A stretch of DNA of 64,000 nucleotides from Streptomyces sp. SID13726 (lineage in GTDB: Bacteria > Actinomycetota > Actinomycetes > Streptomycetales > Streptomycetaceae), in NCBI RefSeq assembly GCF_010548375.1, contig NZ_JAAGLY010000010.1:1-64000 (forward strand), given 5' to 3'. The notes beneath the pieces were generated by a model. It saw only the letters and a list, made by a program, of their open reading frames with translations, ran no database searches and was not told the origin of the DNA. Both the position numbers and the translations under genes were made by a program. Below, in pieces: positions 50,579-57,929 of the stretch (positions within the stretch are counted from its first letter, which is position 1; every line of letters starts with the position of its first letter).

Positions 50579-50607
50579 ACAAACCAATCGACCCGTTTGT
50601 CAAACGG
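50579..50607. promoter_or_regulatory. ARE-like butyrolactone-receptor operator before the SARP gene
   Basis: The 20-mer AACCAATCGACCCGTTTGTC at 50582-50601 closely matches the minus-strand TACCAGTCGACCGGTTTTAC before the second TetR gene. ACAAAC and GTTTGT form inverted arms 16 bp apart, and CCGTTT-GTC-AAACGG is a perfect palindrome at 50593-50607. Confidence 0.6.
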
Positions 50608-50809
50608 TATGGCCATGATCGCCGAAGAAAATTTTCGGAGCTTGGAATCCGCAGGTCAGGAGGGTGTAAGAAGTGATCTTCCGGCGACCCGAGATCTCGC
50701 CCCTCATCTCGCTCACTTACGGAACATGCCATTCCGAGCCCGCTTCCCGACCCGCCCACCCCGATGGGCGGACAGTTGCCGTCCGGTGAGCGCGGAGAAA
50801 CCCGGGTCC

Positions 50810-50850
50810 CCTGAGGGGTTGCTAGCTTCGGCCCGGTCGAACCCCTCAGG
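50810..50850. promoter_or_regulatory. 11-bp inverted repeat upstream of the LAL gene
   Basis: CCTGAGGGGTT (50810-50820) and AACCCCTCAGG (50840-50850) are perfect inverted copies, 19 bp apart, ending 25 bp before the LAL start. The left arm also forms CCCCTGAGGGG. It could be an operator (the GAGGGG core recalls the SARP-type heptamers) or a leader hairpin near the ribosome site. Confidence 0.5.
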
Positions 50851-50875
50851 AAATCGTTCGTACGGGAGGTGGCCA

Positions 50876-53800
50876 GTGAAACTGGTCGAACGTGCCGAGC
50901 AGGAAAAAGAACTGGAACGAATACTCACCGAATGCTGCGCGGGAAAGGGCGCCGTCGTACTCCTCGACGGCCCCGGCGGCAGCGGAAAGACGGAACTGCT
51001 GCACCGGGCCGCCGAGACGGCCGAGCGACGCGGCGCCCTGGTGCTGCGCGCCAGCTGCTCCCGGGCCGAACGGGCCCTGCCCTTCGGCGTCCTGGGCCAG
51101 CTCCTGAACACCGTCCCCACCACCCGGGAACCCGGCGCCCGACTCCACGCCCTCCACCGCCGCCTGACGGAGACGGCCCCCGGAACCACGCCCTCGCCGT
51201 CACAGTCGCCCTCACCGTCACCGTCCCCCGCCGGCATAGGCCCCGAACTCGCCCTCCTCCTCAACGAGGTGGCCGCGGCGATCCTCGAACTGGCCGAACC
51301 GGCCGAACTCGCCGAACCGGCCGAGACACAGCCGGCCGACGGCAGCCACAGGGCGGCTGCGGGGGCGGCAACGAAGCCGACCGCGGACGCAAGCCAGAAC
51401 GCCGTCGCAAGCCCGACCGCCGACGCGAGCCAGAACACCGACCCCGCCTCCGCCCCAGCCCCCGAACACGCCCCCCACCCCCCAACCCCCCACCTCCTCC
51501 TAGCCATAGACAACCTCCGCCACGCAGACCCCGCCTCCCTCGACTGCCTCCTCTACCTCGCCCGCCGCACCGCCGCCGCCCGCATAGTCCTGCTCCTCGC
51601 CGACGACGCCACCGACGACGCCGTCGCCCAGGCAGGCCGCTCGCAGTTCCGGACCGAGTTGCTGGACCAGCCGCACACCCGCCGTATCCCCCTGGCGCCG
51701 CTGACCGAGGAACAGGTCGCCGCGCTGCTCGGGATCCATCTGGACGACCCGGCCGCGGCGGAGCGCCTCGCGCCGGAGTTCCACGCGTGCAGCGGCGGCA
51801 ACCTCCTGCTGCTGCGGGCCCTGCTCGACGACCACGACCTGAGCGGCGGGGTCCGCAAGGAGGGTTACGGCCGTGCCGTGCTGCGGCAGCTCGGGCGGCT
51901 GGACGCGCCGGTCGTCGCCGTGGCCCGCGCGCTCACCGTGCTCGGCGGCGCGAGCCACCCGGAGCGGCTGGCCCGGCTCGCCGGTGTCGACACCGGCACG
52001 GCCGAGACCGCGCTCGGCATCCTGGAGTCCGTCGGCCTGATGGACGGCCCGGTGCTGCGCCACGACCTCACCCGGCAGGCCGTACTGGACGACCTGGCCC
52101 CCGAGGAGCGCGACCGGCTGCGGCGGACCGCGGCCTCGCTGATGTACGAACAGGGCTGCCCCGCACCGGAGATCGCCCTCCAGCTCACCGAACTGGAGCG
52201 CCCGGACGGCGACTGGAGCGTGGACGTCCTGCTGGAGGCGGCCGAGCAGGAGCTGTTCGCCGGCCGCACCCACCGTGCCGTCGCCGCCCTGGAGGCCGCG
52301 CTGCGCGCCCGGGGCGAGGGGGAGCCCGGGCGGCCCGCCATCGAGGCCCGGCTGGTGCAGGTGCGCCGCCTGTTCGACCCGGCCGCCGCCGAGCACCACC
52401 TCGCCGCCCTCACCGCCGCCGCCCACGCCGGTGACCTGGACCCGGCGCACACCATCGACCTCGTACGCCAACTCCTGTGGCAGGGGCGCCCGGTGGAGGC
52501 GGCTCCGCTCCTGGAGCGGCTGCGCGAGGCGCGCCCCGAGCCGCACAGCGAGGTCGCCGCGCAGCTGGAGGACACCGAACGCTGGCTGGCGTGGACCCAT
52601 CCGACCCTGGCCCGCCGCACCCACCGCCCGGCGCCCGGCGACGGACAGCGGCAGCGCCCCGGCACCCCGCCCCGCCCCACCGCCTCCTGGTCCCGGCCCA
52701 CCGCGCTGCTCGCGGACGCGCTGGTCGGCGGCCGGGCCCACGAGGTCGTCGGCCAGGCCCACCAGGTGCTCAAGGACCGGGGTCCCAGCTACGACCTGAC
52801 CTGGCCGGAGGAGCCCGCGCTGCTCGCGCTCGGCGTGCTGCTGTGCACCGATTCCCCGGACACCCCGGCCTGGTGCGACCGGCTGCTGCGCGAGGGGCAC
52901 ACGCCGTACTCGCCGACCTGGATGGGCCTGCTGTCGGCCACCCGTGCCGAGGCCGCGCTGCGGCTGGGCGATCTGACCGGCGCCGTCGAACACGCCCACC
53001 AGGCCCTCAACCACATCAGCCCGAACGCCTGGGGGGTCGCCGTCGGCGCCCCGCTCGGCAGCCTGGTGCTGGCCACCACCCGCATGGGCCACTACGACGA
53101 GGCGGGCGCGTATCTCACCAGGACCGTCCCCAAGCCCGTGTTCGACACCCGCTACGGGCTGCACTACCTGCACGCCCGCGGCCAGTACCACCTGGCCACC
53201 GGCCACCACCACGCCGCCCTCGCCGACTTCCTGGCCTGCGGCGACCGGATGCGGGCCTGGGGGATCGACGTCCCCGGTGTCGTGCCGTGGCGTACCAGCG
53301 CCGCCGAGGCCTGGCTGGAGCTCGGCAACCGCGAACAGGCCGCGCGCCTGGCCTACGACCAGCTCGGCCGGCCGGGGTCCAACGGCGCCCGCGCCCGGGC
53401 CGCCGCGCTGCGGGTGCTCGCCGTCGGCGGTCCCGCGACCAGGCGGCCCCAGATGCTCGCCGAGGCGCTCGACCTGTACGAGCGCTGCGGCGACCGGTAC
53501 GAGCAGATCCGCGTCCTCGCCGACCTCGGTGCCGCCTACCACGAGCTCGGCGACAACCGCCGGGCCCGCACCCACGTCAGGCGCGCCCGTCATCTGGTCG
53601 CGCTCTGCGGGGCGGCCCCGCTCAGCGACGGGCTGCTGTCCTTCCCGGACGACGCGGAGGAGCCGGTCCCGATGCCGGGTGCCCCGGGCGGCGACAACGG
53701 TCTGCTGACCGACTCCGAACGCCGGGTGGCCGCGCTGGCCGTCGGCGGCTACACCAACCGGGAGATCGCGGCGAAGCTGTTCATCACGCCGAGCACGGTC

Positions 53801-53911
53801 GAGCAGCATCTCACCAGGGTCTACCGGAAGTTGGGGGTGCGCTGCCGCAAGGACCTGCCGGTCGAGCTGGCCACGAGCGGCTCCGAGGCGGTCCTGGCGC
53901 AGGAAGCGTGA
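50876..53911 (+). CDS. LAL-family LuxR regulator
   Basis: 1011 residues from the GTG at 50876, preceded by GGGAGGTGG. N-terminal ATPase with Walker A GPGGSGKTELLHRA near residue 35 and Walker B HLLLAIDNLRHAD near 215. Between them lies a low-complexity insert (about 95-200) rich in Pro/Ser/Ala with repeats such as TADASQN and PAELAEPAE. TPR-like helices fill the middle, and a C-terminal LuxR helix-turn-helix (LTDSERRVAALAVGGYTNRE, IAAKLFITPSTVEQHLTRVY) closes it. Such regulators activate ansamycin clusters in other species (for example GdmRI/II, RifZ). It is divergent from the SARP gene. Confidence 0.9.
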   Translation: MKLVERAEQEKELERILTECCAGKGAVVLLDGPGGSGKTELLHRAAETAERRGALVLRASCSRAERALPFGVLGQLLNTVPTTREPGARLHALHRRLTETAPGTTPSPSQSPSPSPSPAGIGPELALLLNEVAAAILELAEPAELAEPAETQPADGSHRAAAGAATKPTADASQNAVASPTADASQNTDPASAPAPEHAPHPPTPHLLLAIDNLRHADPASLDCLLYLARRTAAARIVLLLADDATDDAVAQAGRSQFRTELLDQPHTRRIPLAPLTEEQVAALLGIHLDDPAAAERLAPEFHACSGGNLLLLRALLDDHDLSGGVRKEGYGRAVLRQLGRLDAPVVAVARALTVLGGASHPERLARLAGVDTGTAETALGILESVGLMDGPVLRHDLTRQAVLDDLAPEERDRLRRTAASLMYEQGCPAPEIALQLTELERPDGDWSVDVLLEAAEQELFAGRTHRAVAALEAALRARGEGEPGRPAIEARLVQVRRLFDPAAAEHHLAALTAAAHAGDLDPAHTIDLVRQLLWQGRPVEAAPLLERLREARPEPHSEVAAQLEDTERWLAWTHPTLARRTHRPAPGDGQRQRPGTPPRPTASWSRPTALLADALVGGRAHEVVGQAHQVLKDRGPSYDLTWPEEPALLALGVLLCTDSPDTPAWCDRLLREGHTPYSPTWMGLLSATRAEAALRLGDLTGAVEHAHQALNHISPNAWGVAVGAPLGSLVLATTRMGHYDEAGAYLTRTVPKPVFDTRYGLHYLHARGQYHLATGHHHAALADFLACGDRMRAWGIDVPGVVPWRTSAAEAWLELGNREQAARLAYDQLGRPGSNGARARAAALRVLAVGGPATRRPQMLAEALDLYERCGDRYEQIRVLADLGAAYHELGDNRRARTHVRRARHLVALCGAAPLSDGLLSFPDDAEEPVPMPGAPGGDNGLLTDSERRVAALAVGGYTNREIAAKLFITPSTVEQHLTRVYRKLGVRCRKDLPVELATSGSEAVLAQEA

Positions 53912-53950
53912 CAGGGCGGGGCGGACCCCCTCCGGGTCCGCCCCGCCCTG
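53912..53950. terminator. perfect 17-bp hairpin after the LAL gene
   Basis: CAGGGCGGGGCGGACCC (53912-53928) pairs perfectly with its complement at 53934-53950 around a CCTCC loop. It begins directly after the stop codon and separates the LAL gene from the converging SDR-like gene. Confidence 0.9.
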
Positions 53951-53964
53951 TGCCCGGCCGTCGC

Positions 53965-54933
53965 TCAGACCACGCGCGTGTTCGCCAACTGCTTCCGGTA
54001 CCAAGGCAGTCCGGCCACCAGCCCGGCGCCGAAGCCGGGCCCGGGCTCGATGCCGAGGCGCTCCCAGACCCGACCGCTCTCGTAGTAGTGGTCGTCGGTG
54101 AGCAGCGCGTGCTGATGGTGCGTCAGCTCCGGCAGCACACGCGAGCACAGCTCCCAGTGCGCGGACCGCGGCAGATCCGCCGAGGGCGCCGGCAGGCCGA
54201 GCCCCCGGCACAGCTGGGTGCTCATCGAACGCGCGGTCACCGGACGCGGATGGTTGACGTGGTAGACGGTGCCCCGGTCGGCGTCCGTCCACCCGGACCG
54301 GGTGAACTCCCCGACGATCCGGGCGAGTTCCTGGACGCTGACCAGCGAACTGCGGGACCGCCCGCCCTCCGCCCACACCGGGACCTTGCGCAGCAGCCGC
54401 AGCAGCAGCGGAACGAACCAGCGGTCGCCGGGGCCGTAGACCAGGTTGGGCCGCAGCACGATCCCGCCGCGTTCCCGCACCGTCTCCTCGGCCCGCAGCC
54501 GGGACGCGCTCGCCGCCGAGGCCGGGGCCGGGGTCAGCCGGCCCTCCGGGACCCCGCGGTGCGGTCCCGTGCCGTAGACCGAGGCGGTCGAGACGTACAG
54601 CAGCCGGGAGCCGCGGGCCGCGCGGGCCAGGGCCCGGGTGCCCTCGGCGTTCACGGCCTCGCACAGGGCGGGGTCGCGGCCGACGTAGCTGGCCAGATGG
54701 AGCACCGTGTCCGCGCCCTCGGCGCAGTCGCGCAGGCTCTCGGGGTTCATGAGGTCGCCGGGTATCCTCCGCGCACCCGCCGACGTCATCCACCCGGGAA
54801 GCTCTCGCCGCGACAGCACCGTCAGGTCGGCGGCCGGGGCTCCCGTCGCGGTCGGTCTCAGCAGCTCCCGTACGACGGCGCCGCCGATGAATCCGGTACC
54901 GCCCACGACCAGTACGGCAGGCCGTCCGCTCAC
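53965..54933 (-). CDS. NAD-dependent epimerase/dehydratase-like SDR protein
   Basis: 322 residues from a GTG at 54933, four bases after the AfsA stop; a TTG at 54948 would give a short overlap. The Rossmann motif GGTGFIGGAVVRELL is clear, with HLASYVGRDPALCEAVNAEG and RPNLVYGPGDRW typical of extended SDRs. The catalytic YxxxK is not found: the expected segment reads SAASASRLRAEE, with Ala in place of Tyr and Arg in place of Lys. Genes of this kind often follow afsA homologues and may act in butyrolactone maturation. The missing catalytic pair leaves its activity in doubt. Confidence 0.75.
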   Translation of the reverse strand: MSGRPAVLVVGGTGFIGGAVVRELLRPTATGAPAADLTVLSRRELPGWMTSAGARRIPGDLMNPESLRDCAEGADTVLHLASYVGRDPALCEAVNAEGTRALARAARGSRLLYVSTASVYGTGPHRGVPEGRLTPAPASAASASRLRAEETVRERGGIVLRPNLVYGPGDRWFVPLLLRLLRKVPVWAEGGRSRSSLVSVQELARIVGEFTRSGWTDADRGTVYHVNHPRPVTARSMSTQLCRGLGLPAPSADLPRSAHWELCSRVLPELTHHQHALLTDDHYYESGRVWERLGIEPGPGFGAGLVAGLPWYRKQLANTRVV

Positions 54934-54937
54934 CGTG

Positions 54938-55879
54938 TCAGACAGCAAGGATCTGCACCTCGCAGGTGGCGGCCGTGGCGCCGCCCTGGTTGAAGCTGAC
55001 GGAGACCGCGCGCGGGCCGGTGCCGGTGGCGGGGCGCGGGGTGGCGGTCACCAGGCAGGCGCTGTCGAACTCGACGTACTTCTGGTAGGCCGAGTCGCAG
55101 GCGACGATCAGACCGTCGGCCTCGCCGAGCACGGCGAGCGCGGACTGGCGGGCGGCCTCCATCAGCACCATGCCCGGCACGTGGTCGACCGGGTGGTCGA
55201 AGAGGACCGGGTGGTCGTGGTCGTAGCGCAGGGTCCACACGCGGTCCATGTTGGTGACGCCGAGGACCACGTCGAAGGCCGAGGTGCGGCCCACCAGCCG
55301 GGGGATGACGGAGTCCGGCACCGGCAGCACGGGCTCGTTGCCGGCCCGCTCGCCGCGCAGTCTGCGGTAGGCGGCCTCGGGCACGCACTGCGCGGAGATC
55401 GCGCCGGAGCCCACCAGTTCGCCGTCGCGCACGCAGTCGACCTCAAGGTCCATCGCGCCGATGGTGCGTCCGCGCCGCTTGATGTTGCGGCACCGGATGT
55501 CCAGCAGAATGTGCGCGGGACGCTCGGTGAGCCGGGCGCCCCGCGGTTCTATGCGGTAGTCGAGGCTGCTGGAGAGGAACTTGTGCCCCATCGGCACCTC
55601 GTACTCCTGGTGGGCGATCACCAGGAGCGCCTGACGGATCGATTCGGCGAGCAGCATCGGGTCGTGCCAGCGGCCGGCGACCCGGCCGTAGTAGGAGTGG
55701 CTGCGCGGCCACTGGACGCCGACCTGGAAGTGGTCCTCGCCCACCCGGCGCAGTCCCGTCGCCAGTACTTCGGAGACGGCGGCACGGTGGACGATGGTCC
55801 GCGGAACGGACTGGAGAAAGAGCTCGGGAGCGTCGAACGACGCGGAATCCTTCTGGTCAAGGAGCGGGGAAACGCGCAT
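54938..55879 (-). CDS. afsA: AfsA-family gamma-butyrolactone synthase
   Basis: 313 residues with AGGAGG seven bases before the ATG. Two AfsA hot-dog repeats are seen: VHRAAVSEVLATGLRRVGED ... DPMLLAESIRQALLVIAHQE, and RTSAFDVVLGVTNMDRVWTL ... DHVPGMVLMEAARQSALAVL. AfsA condenses a beta-ketoacyl group with dihydroxyacetone phosphate to start A-factor-type signal synthesis. It is divergent from the receptor gene at 56036 with an operator between, the usual scbA/scbR arrangement. The product signal is unknown. Confidence 0.92.
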   Translation of the reverse strand: MRVSPLLDQKDSASFDAPELFLQSVPRTIVHRAAVSEVLATGLRRVGEDHFQVGVQWPRSHSYYGRVAGRWHDPMLLAESIRQALLVIAHQEYEVPMGHKFLSSSLDYRIEPRGARLTERPAHILLDIRCRNIKRRGRTIGAMDLEVDCVRDGELVGSGAISAQCVPEAAYRRLRGERAGNEPVLPVPDSVIPRLVGRTSAFDVVLGVTNMDRVWTLRYDHDHPVLFDHPVDHVPGMVLMEAARQSALAVLGEADGLIVACDSAYQKYVEFDSACLVTATPRPATGTGPRAVSVSFNQGGATAATCEVQILAV

Positions 55880-55962
55880 GATTGCCTCCTGAGAACGTGT
55901 TTGAGCAGGACAAACGTCGAGCTGGACGAACTAGAGGCCCGGTAGGGCGCCGCGGCAAAACA

Positions 55963-56008
55963 GTACCAGTTAGTTGGTTTTTTGTGAGGGGGGAAGGCAA
56001 ACTGGTAC
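55963..56008. promoter_or_regulatory. ARE-like operator and inverted repeat between afsA and its receptor gene
   Basis: TACCAGTTAGTTGGTTTTTT at 55964-55983 shares TACCAGT-N4-YGGTTTT with the operator before the second TetR gene. GTACCAGT (55963-55970) and ACTGGTAC (56001-56008) are perfect inverted 8-mers. The site lies 53 bp before the receptor start and about 85 bp before afsA, suited to autoregulation of both. Confidence 0.7.
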
Positions 56009-56035
56009 GGGTTACGGAGCGAAGGGGTTGAATGC

Positions 56036-56680
56036 ATGGCCAGGCAGGAACGTGCGGAGGTCACTCGGGCGGCCATTCTCGACGGGGCGGCACGCGCCTT
56101 CGACGCCGAGGGTTACCACGGGACGACGCTCGGTGACATCGTGAAGGAGGCGGGGGTGACGAAGGGCGCGCTCTACTTCCACTTCGCCTCGAAGGAGGAG
56201 CTCGCCCAGGCCCTCATCGACGAGCAGTTCTCGGTCCTCGACCCGTCGTCGGGCGACGAGAAACCCGGGGTGCAGACCGTCATCGACACCCTGCACACCA
56301 TGGCCAGGCAGCTGGTGGAGGACGTCCGGGTGCGGGCCGGTATCCGGCTGGTCATCGACCAGAGCTCCAAGACGGGCATCGTCAGCGAGCCCTACACCCG
56401 CTGGATCGAGCTCTTCCGGGGCTGCCTGGTGCAGGCGCAGGAGCGCGGGGACGTGAAGGCGGACGTCGACCCCGGCCGGGTGGCCCGGCTGATCGTCGGC
56501 TCCTGGACCGGGCTCCAGCTCAGCTCCCAGGTGCTCAGCGGACGCGCGGACCTGAGCGAGGAGACCACCCTGATGTGGGAACTGCTCCTGCCCAGCATCG
56601 TGCCACCGCGCCGACTGGTCCGCTTCCGCCCGGAGGGCAGCGTGCGCACCGGTACGCGTGAACTGGTGGGTGCGGAGTAG
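56036..56680 (+). CDS. gamma-butyrolactone receptor (ArpA/ScbR-type TetR)
   Basis: 214 residues. The N-terminal helix-turn-helix (TRAAILDGAARAFDAEGYHG, TTLGDIVKEAGVTKGALYFH, FASKEELAQALID) is of the ArpA/ScbR type, and the C-terminal ligand pocket region includes RLVIDQSSKTGIVSEPYTRW and a tryptophan (GSWTGLQ) at the place of the ligand-contacting Trp of CprB/ScbR proteins. Being divergent from afsA, it most likely senses that butyrolactone. Target operators of similar sequence lie before itself/afsA, the SARP gene and the second receptor gene. Its last 16 codons are echoed downstream by a partial duplication. Confidence 0.9.
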   Translation: MARQERAEVTRAAILDGAARAFDAEGYHGTTLGDIVKEAGVTKGALYFHFASKEELAQALIDEQFSVLDPSSGDEKPGVQTVIDTLHTMARQLVEDVRVRAGIRLVIDQSSKTGIVSEPYTRWIELFRGCLVQAQERGDVKADVDPGRVARLIVGSWTGLQLSSQVLSGRADLSEETTLMWELLLPSIVPPRRLVRFRPEGSVRTGTRELVGAE

Positions 56681-56785
56681 CGGTTGGGGCGGGTGAAGAC
56701 GGCTTCCGGGACCTTGGGGTTGCCGTCAGGTGTCCCTATGGTGCGGTCGTGGCGCGCCGGTCATCGCGCCGCGCGGGCTGGCGGA

Positions 56786-56845
56786 CTTCCGCCCGGAGGG
56801 CGGCGCGCGCACCGGTACGCGTGAACTGGTGGGCGCCGAACAGCA
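56786..56845. repeat. partial duplicate of the receptor gene's 3' end
   Basis: The stretch coding FRPEGGARTGTRELVGAEQ copies the end of the receptor at 56626-56680 (FRPEGSVRTGTRELVGAE-stop) with about 160 bp between the copies. Similarity continues more weakly into the following DNA (GGGCGGAGACGGC versus GGGTGAAGACGGC). In the copy the stop codon has become a glutamine codon. Confidence 0.75.
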
Positions 56846-56880
56846 GTCGGGACGGGCGGAGACGGCCCCGGGGGAACCCC

Positions 56881-57068
56881 GGGGCCGCCGTCACGTGTCA
56901 CCGCGCTCGGCCATGGCTCGGCGTGCTCGGTCACGTGTCACCGCGCTCGGTCATGGCTCGCTGTGCTTGGTCGCGGCTCAGTCTGCTCGGTTACGGCTCG
57001 CCGCGCTCGGTCGCGGCTCACCATGCTCCGTCACCGCTCACCGCTCACCGCTCACCGCTCACCACTCA
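56881..57068. repeat. 20-bp and 7-bp tandem repeats (minisatellites)
   Basis: From 56901 to 57040 there are seven units in strict 20-bp phase, consensus CCGCGCTCGGTCACGGCTCA, with a weaker unit before (56881). From 57034 to 57068 the heptamer CCGCTCA follows four times, then CCACTCA. The two arrays overlap and appear to derive from the same core. Confidence 0.85.
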
Positions 57069-57116
57069 CCGCGCTCTGCCGCAGCTCACCCTGCCCCGTC
57101 GCGGCGGGCGGCCCGG

Positions 57117-57752
57117 TCACCGCACCTCGCAGGGCGCCGGTTCCCGGGTCCGCAGCACCGGCCCCGCCGTCCCCGTGGCGACCGCCGCGAGCAGGACGTC
57201 CCACAGGTCGGTGACCTGCTGGGCCGTCTCCGGCCGCCGGATCCCGCGCACGGTCAGCGACTCGACCGAGAACAGGGTCACCATGGCGACCACCCGCTCC
57301 GCGCCGCCCGGCACCTCGTCGCTCAGCTCCCCGTGCTTGGCCGCGTCCCCGAGCAACCGCCCGACCGCGCCGTACCAGAGCGCGTAGTGGTCGAACTCCG
57401 GCTCCCGGCCCGGCCATTCGCGGTGGAACCGCAGCGCCGTCCGCACCGTCGGCTCGCTGTGCAGCAGCCGGTTGAGCCCGTGCGTGAGGTCGATCAGCCG
57501 CTGCAACGCGGGTTCGTCCGGCAGCCCGGACGAGTCGATCAGATCTTCGAGGAGCCCCTGCGAGTGCTCCATGACCGCGTCCGCGACCTGTTTCTTCGAC
57601 GCGAAGTGGAAATAGAACGCGCCCTTGGAGACGCCCGCGGCGCGCGTGATGTCGTCGAGGCTCGTCCCGCTGTACCCGTTCTCCTCGAACCGGTCGGCGG
57701 CGGCCGAGATGATCCGCCGCAGTGTGCGCTCCGCGCGCTCCTGCTTGACCAT
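57117..57752 (-). CDS. second butyrolactone-receptor-like TetR regulator
   Basis: 211 residues from the ATG at 57752, preceded by GAGGGAG. The helix-turn-helix (AAADRFEENGYSGTSLDDIT, RAAGVSKGAFYFHFASKKQV) is close in type to the first receptor. The C-terminal part diverges and lacks a clear match to the first receptor's ligand-pocket segment, so it may be a pseudo-receptor of ScbR2/JadR2 type that answers to antibiotics rather than butyrolactones. An ARE-like operator lies 57 bp upstream. It converges with the first receptor gene. Confidence 0.85.
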   Translation of the reverse strand: MVKQERAERTLRRIISAAADRFEENGYSGTSLDDITRAAGVSKGAFYFHFASKKQVADAVMEHSQGLLEDLIDSSGLPDEPALQRLIDLTHGLNRLLHSEPTVRTALRFHREWPGREPEFDHYALWYGAVGRLLGDAAKHGELSDEVPGGAERVVAMVTLFSVESLTVRGIRRPETAQQVTDLWDVLLAAVATGTAGPVLRTREPAPCEVR

Positions 57753-57808
57753 CCGAGTACTCCCTCGCTCCGTGTCCCCCGTCTGCTTCTGGTCCCACAC
57801 CGACCATT

Positions 57809-57828
57809 GTAAAACCGGTCGACTGGTA
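57809..57828 (-). promoter_or_regulatory. ARE-like operator before the second TetR gene
   Basis: On the minus strand the site reads TACCAGTCGACCGGTTTTAC. Its core ACCAGTCGACCGGT is a palindrome with one mismatched base pair. Seven plus six positions are identical to the site at 55964, and a near copy lies before the SARP gene. Confidence 0.65.
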
Positions 57829-57897
57829 TGAGATCCCCTGGTGGCTCAACTGTATTCACTCCGGGGCGAGTAGGGCCACACGGACGCGCCACGGATT

Positions 57898-57929
57898 GTC
57901 GGGGATCCTGTTCAGGATCCGGCCCCGAC
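57898..57929 (-). terminator. imperfect hairpin at the end of the ferredoxin reductase gene
   Basis: GTCGGGGATCCT (57898-57909) pairs with AGGATCC...CCCCGAC (57914-57929) with a small bulge. It overlaps the stop codon of the reductase gene. Confidence 0.5.

Larger units (their letters stand above)
50517..50875. promoter_or_regulatory. divergent regulatory region between SARP and LAL genes
   Basis: 359 bases, partly AT-rich, holding the ARE-like operator at 50582-50601 and the 11-bp inverted repeat at 50810-50850. Between them there is a further 5-bp inverted repeat around GAAGAAAATTTTCGGAG. The LAL frame is open upstream to 50597 but the GTG at 50876 with GGGAGGTGG is the best start. Confidence 0.6.
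56681..57116. other. non-coding convergent region of duplications and minisatellites
   Basis: 436 bases between two converging TetR genes. It contains a partial copy of the end of the first TetR gene (about 56786-56905) and two arrays of short tandem repeats (56881-57068). No gene, RNA gene or clear terminator was recognised, and the long plus-strand frame through it is repeat translation. Confidence 0.6.

Noticed and set aside
56881..57068. Tandem repeats as a CRISPR array
   Set aside because: Units are 20 bp and 7 bp with no unique spacers and no cas genes nearby.
56730..57812. Plus-strand frame of 360 codons through the receptor intergenic region
   Set aside because: It is made of the duplicated receptor end, minisatellite translation and the antisense of the second TetR gene.
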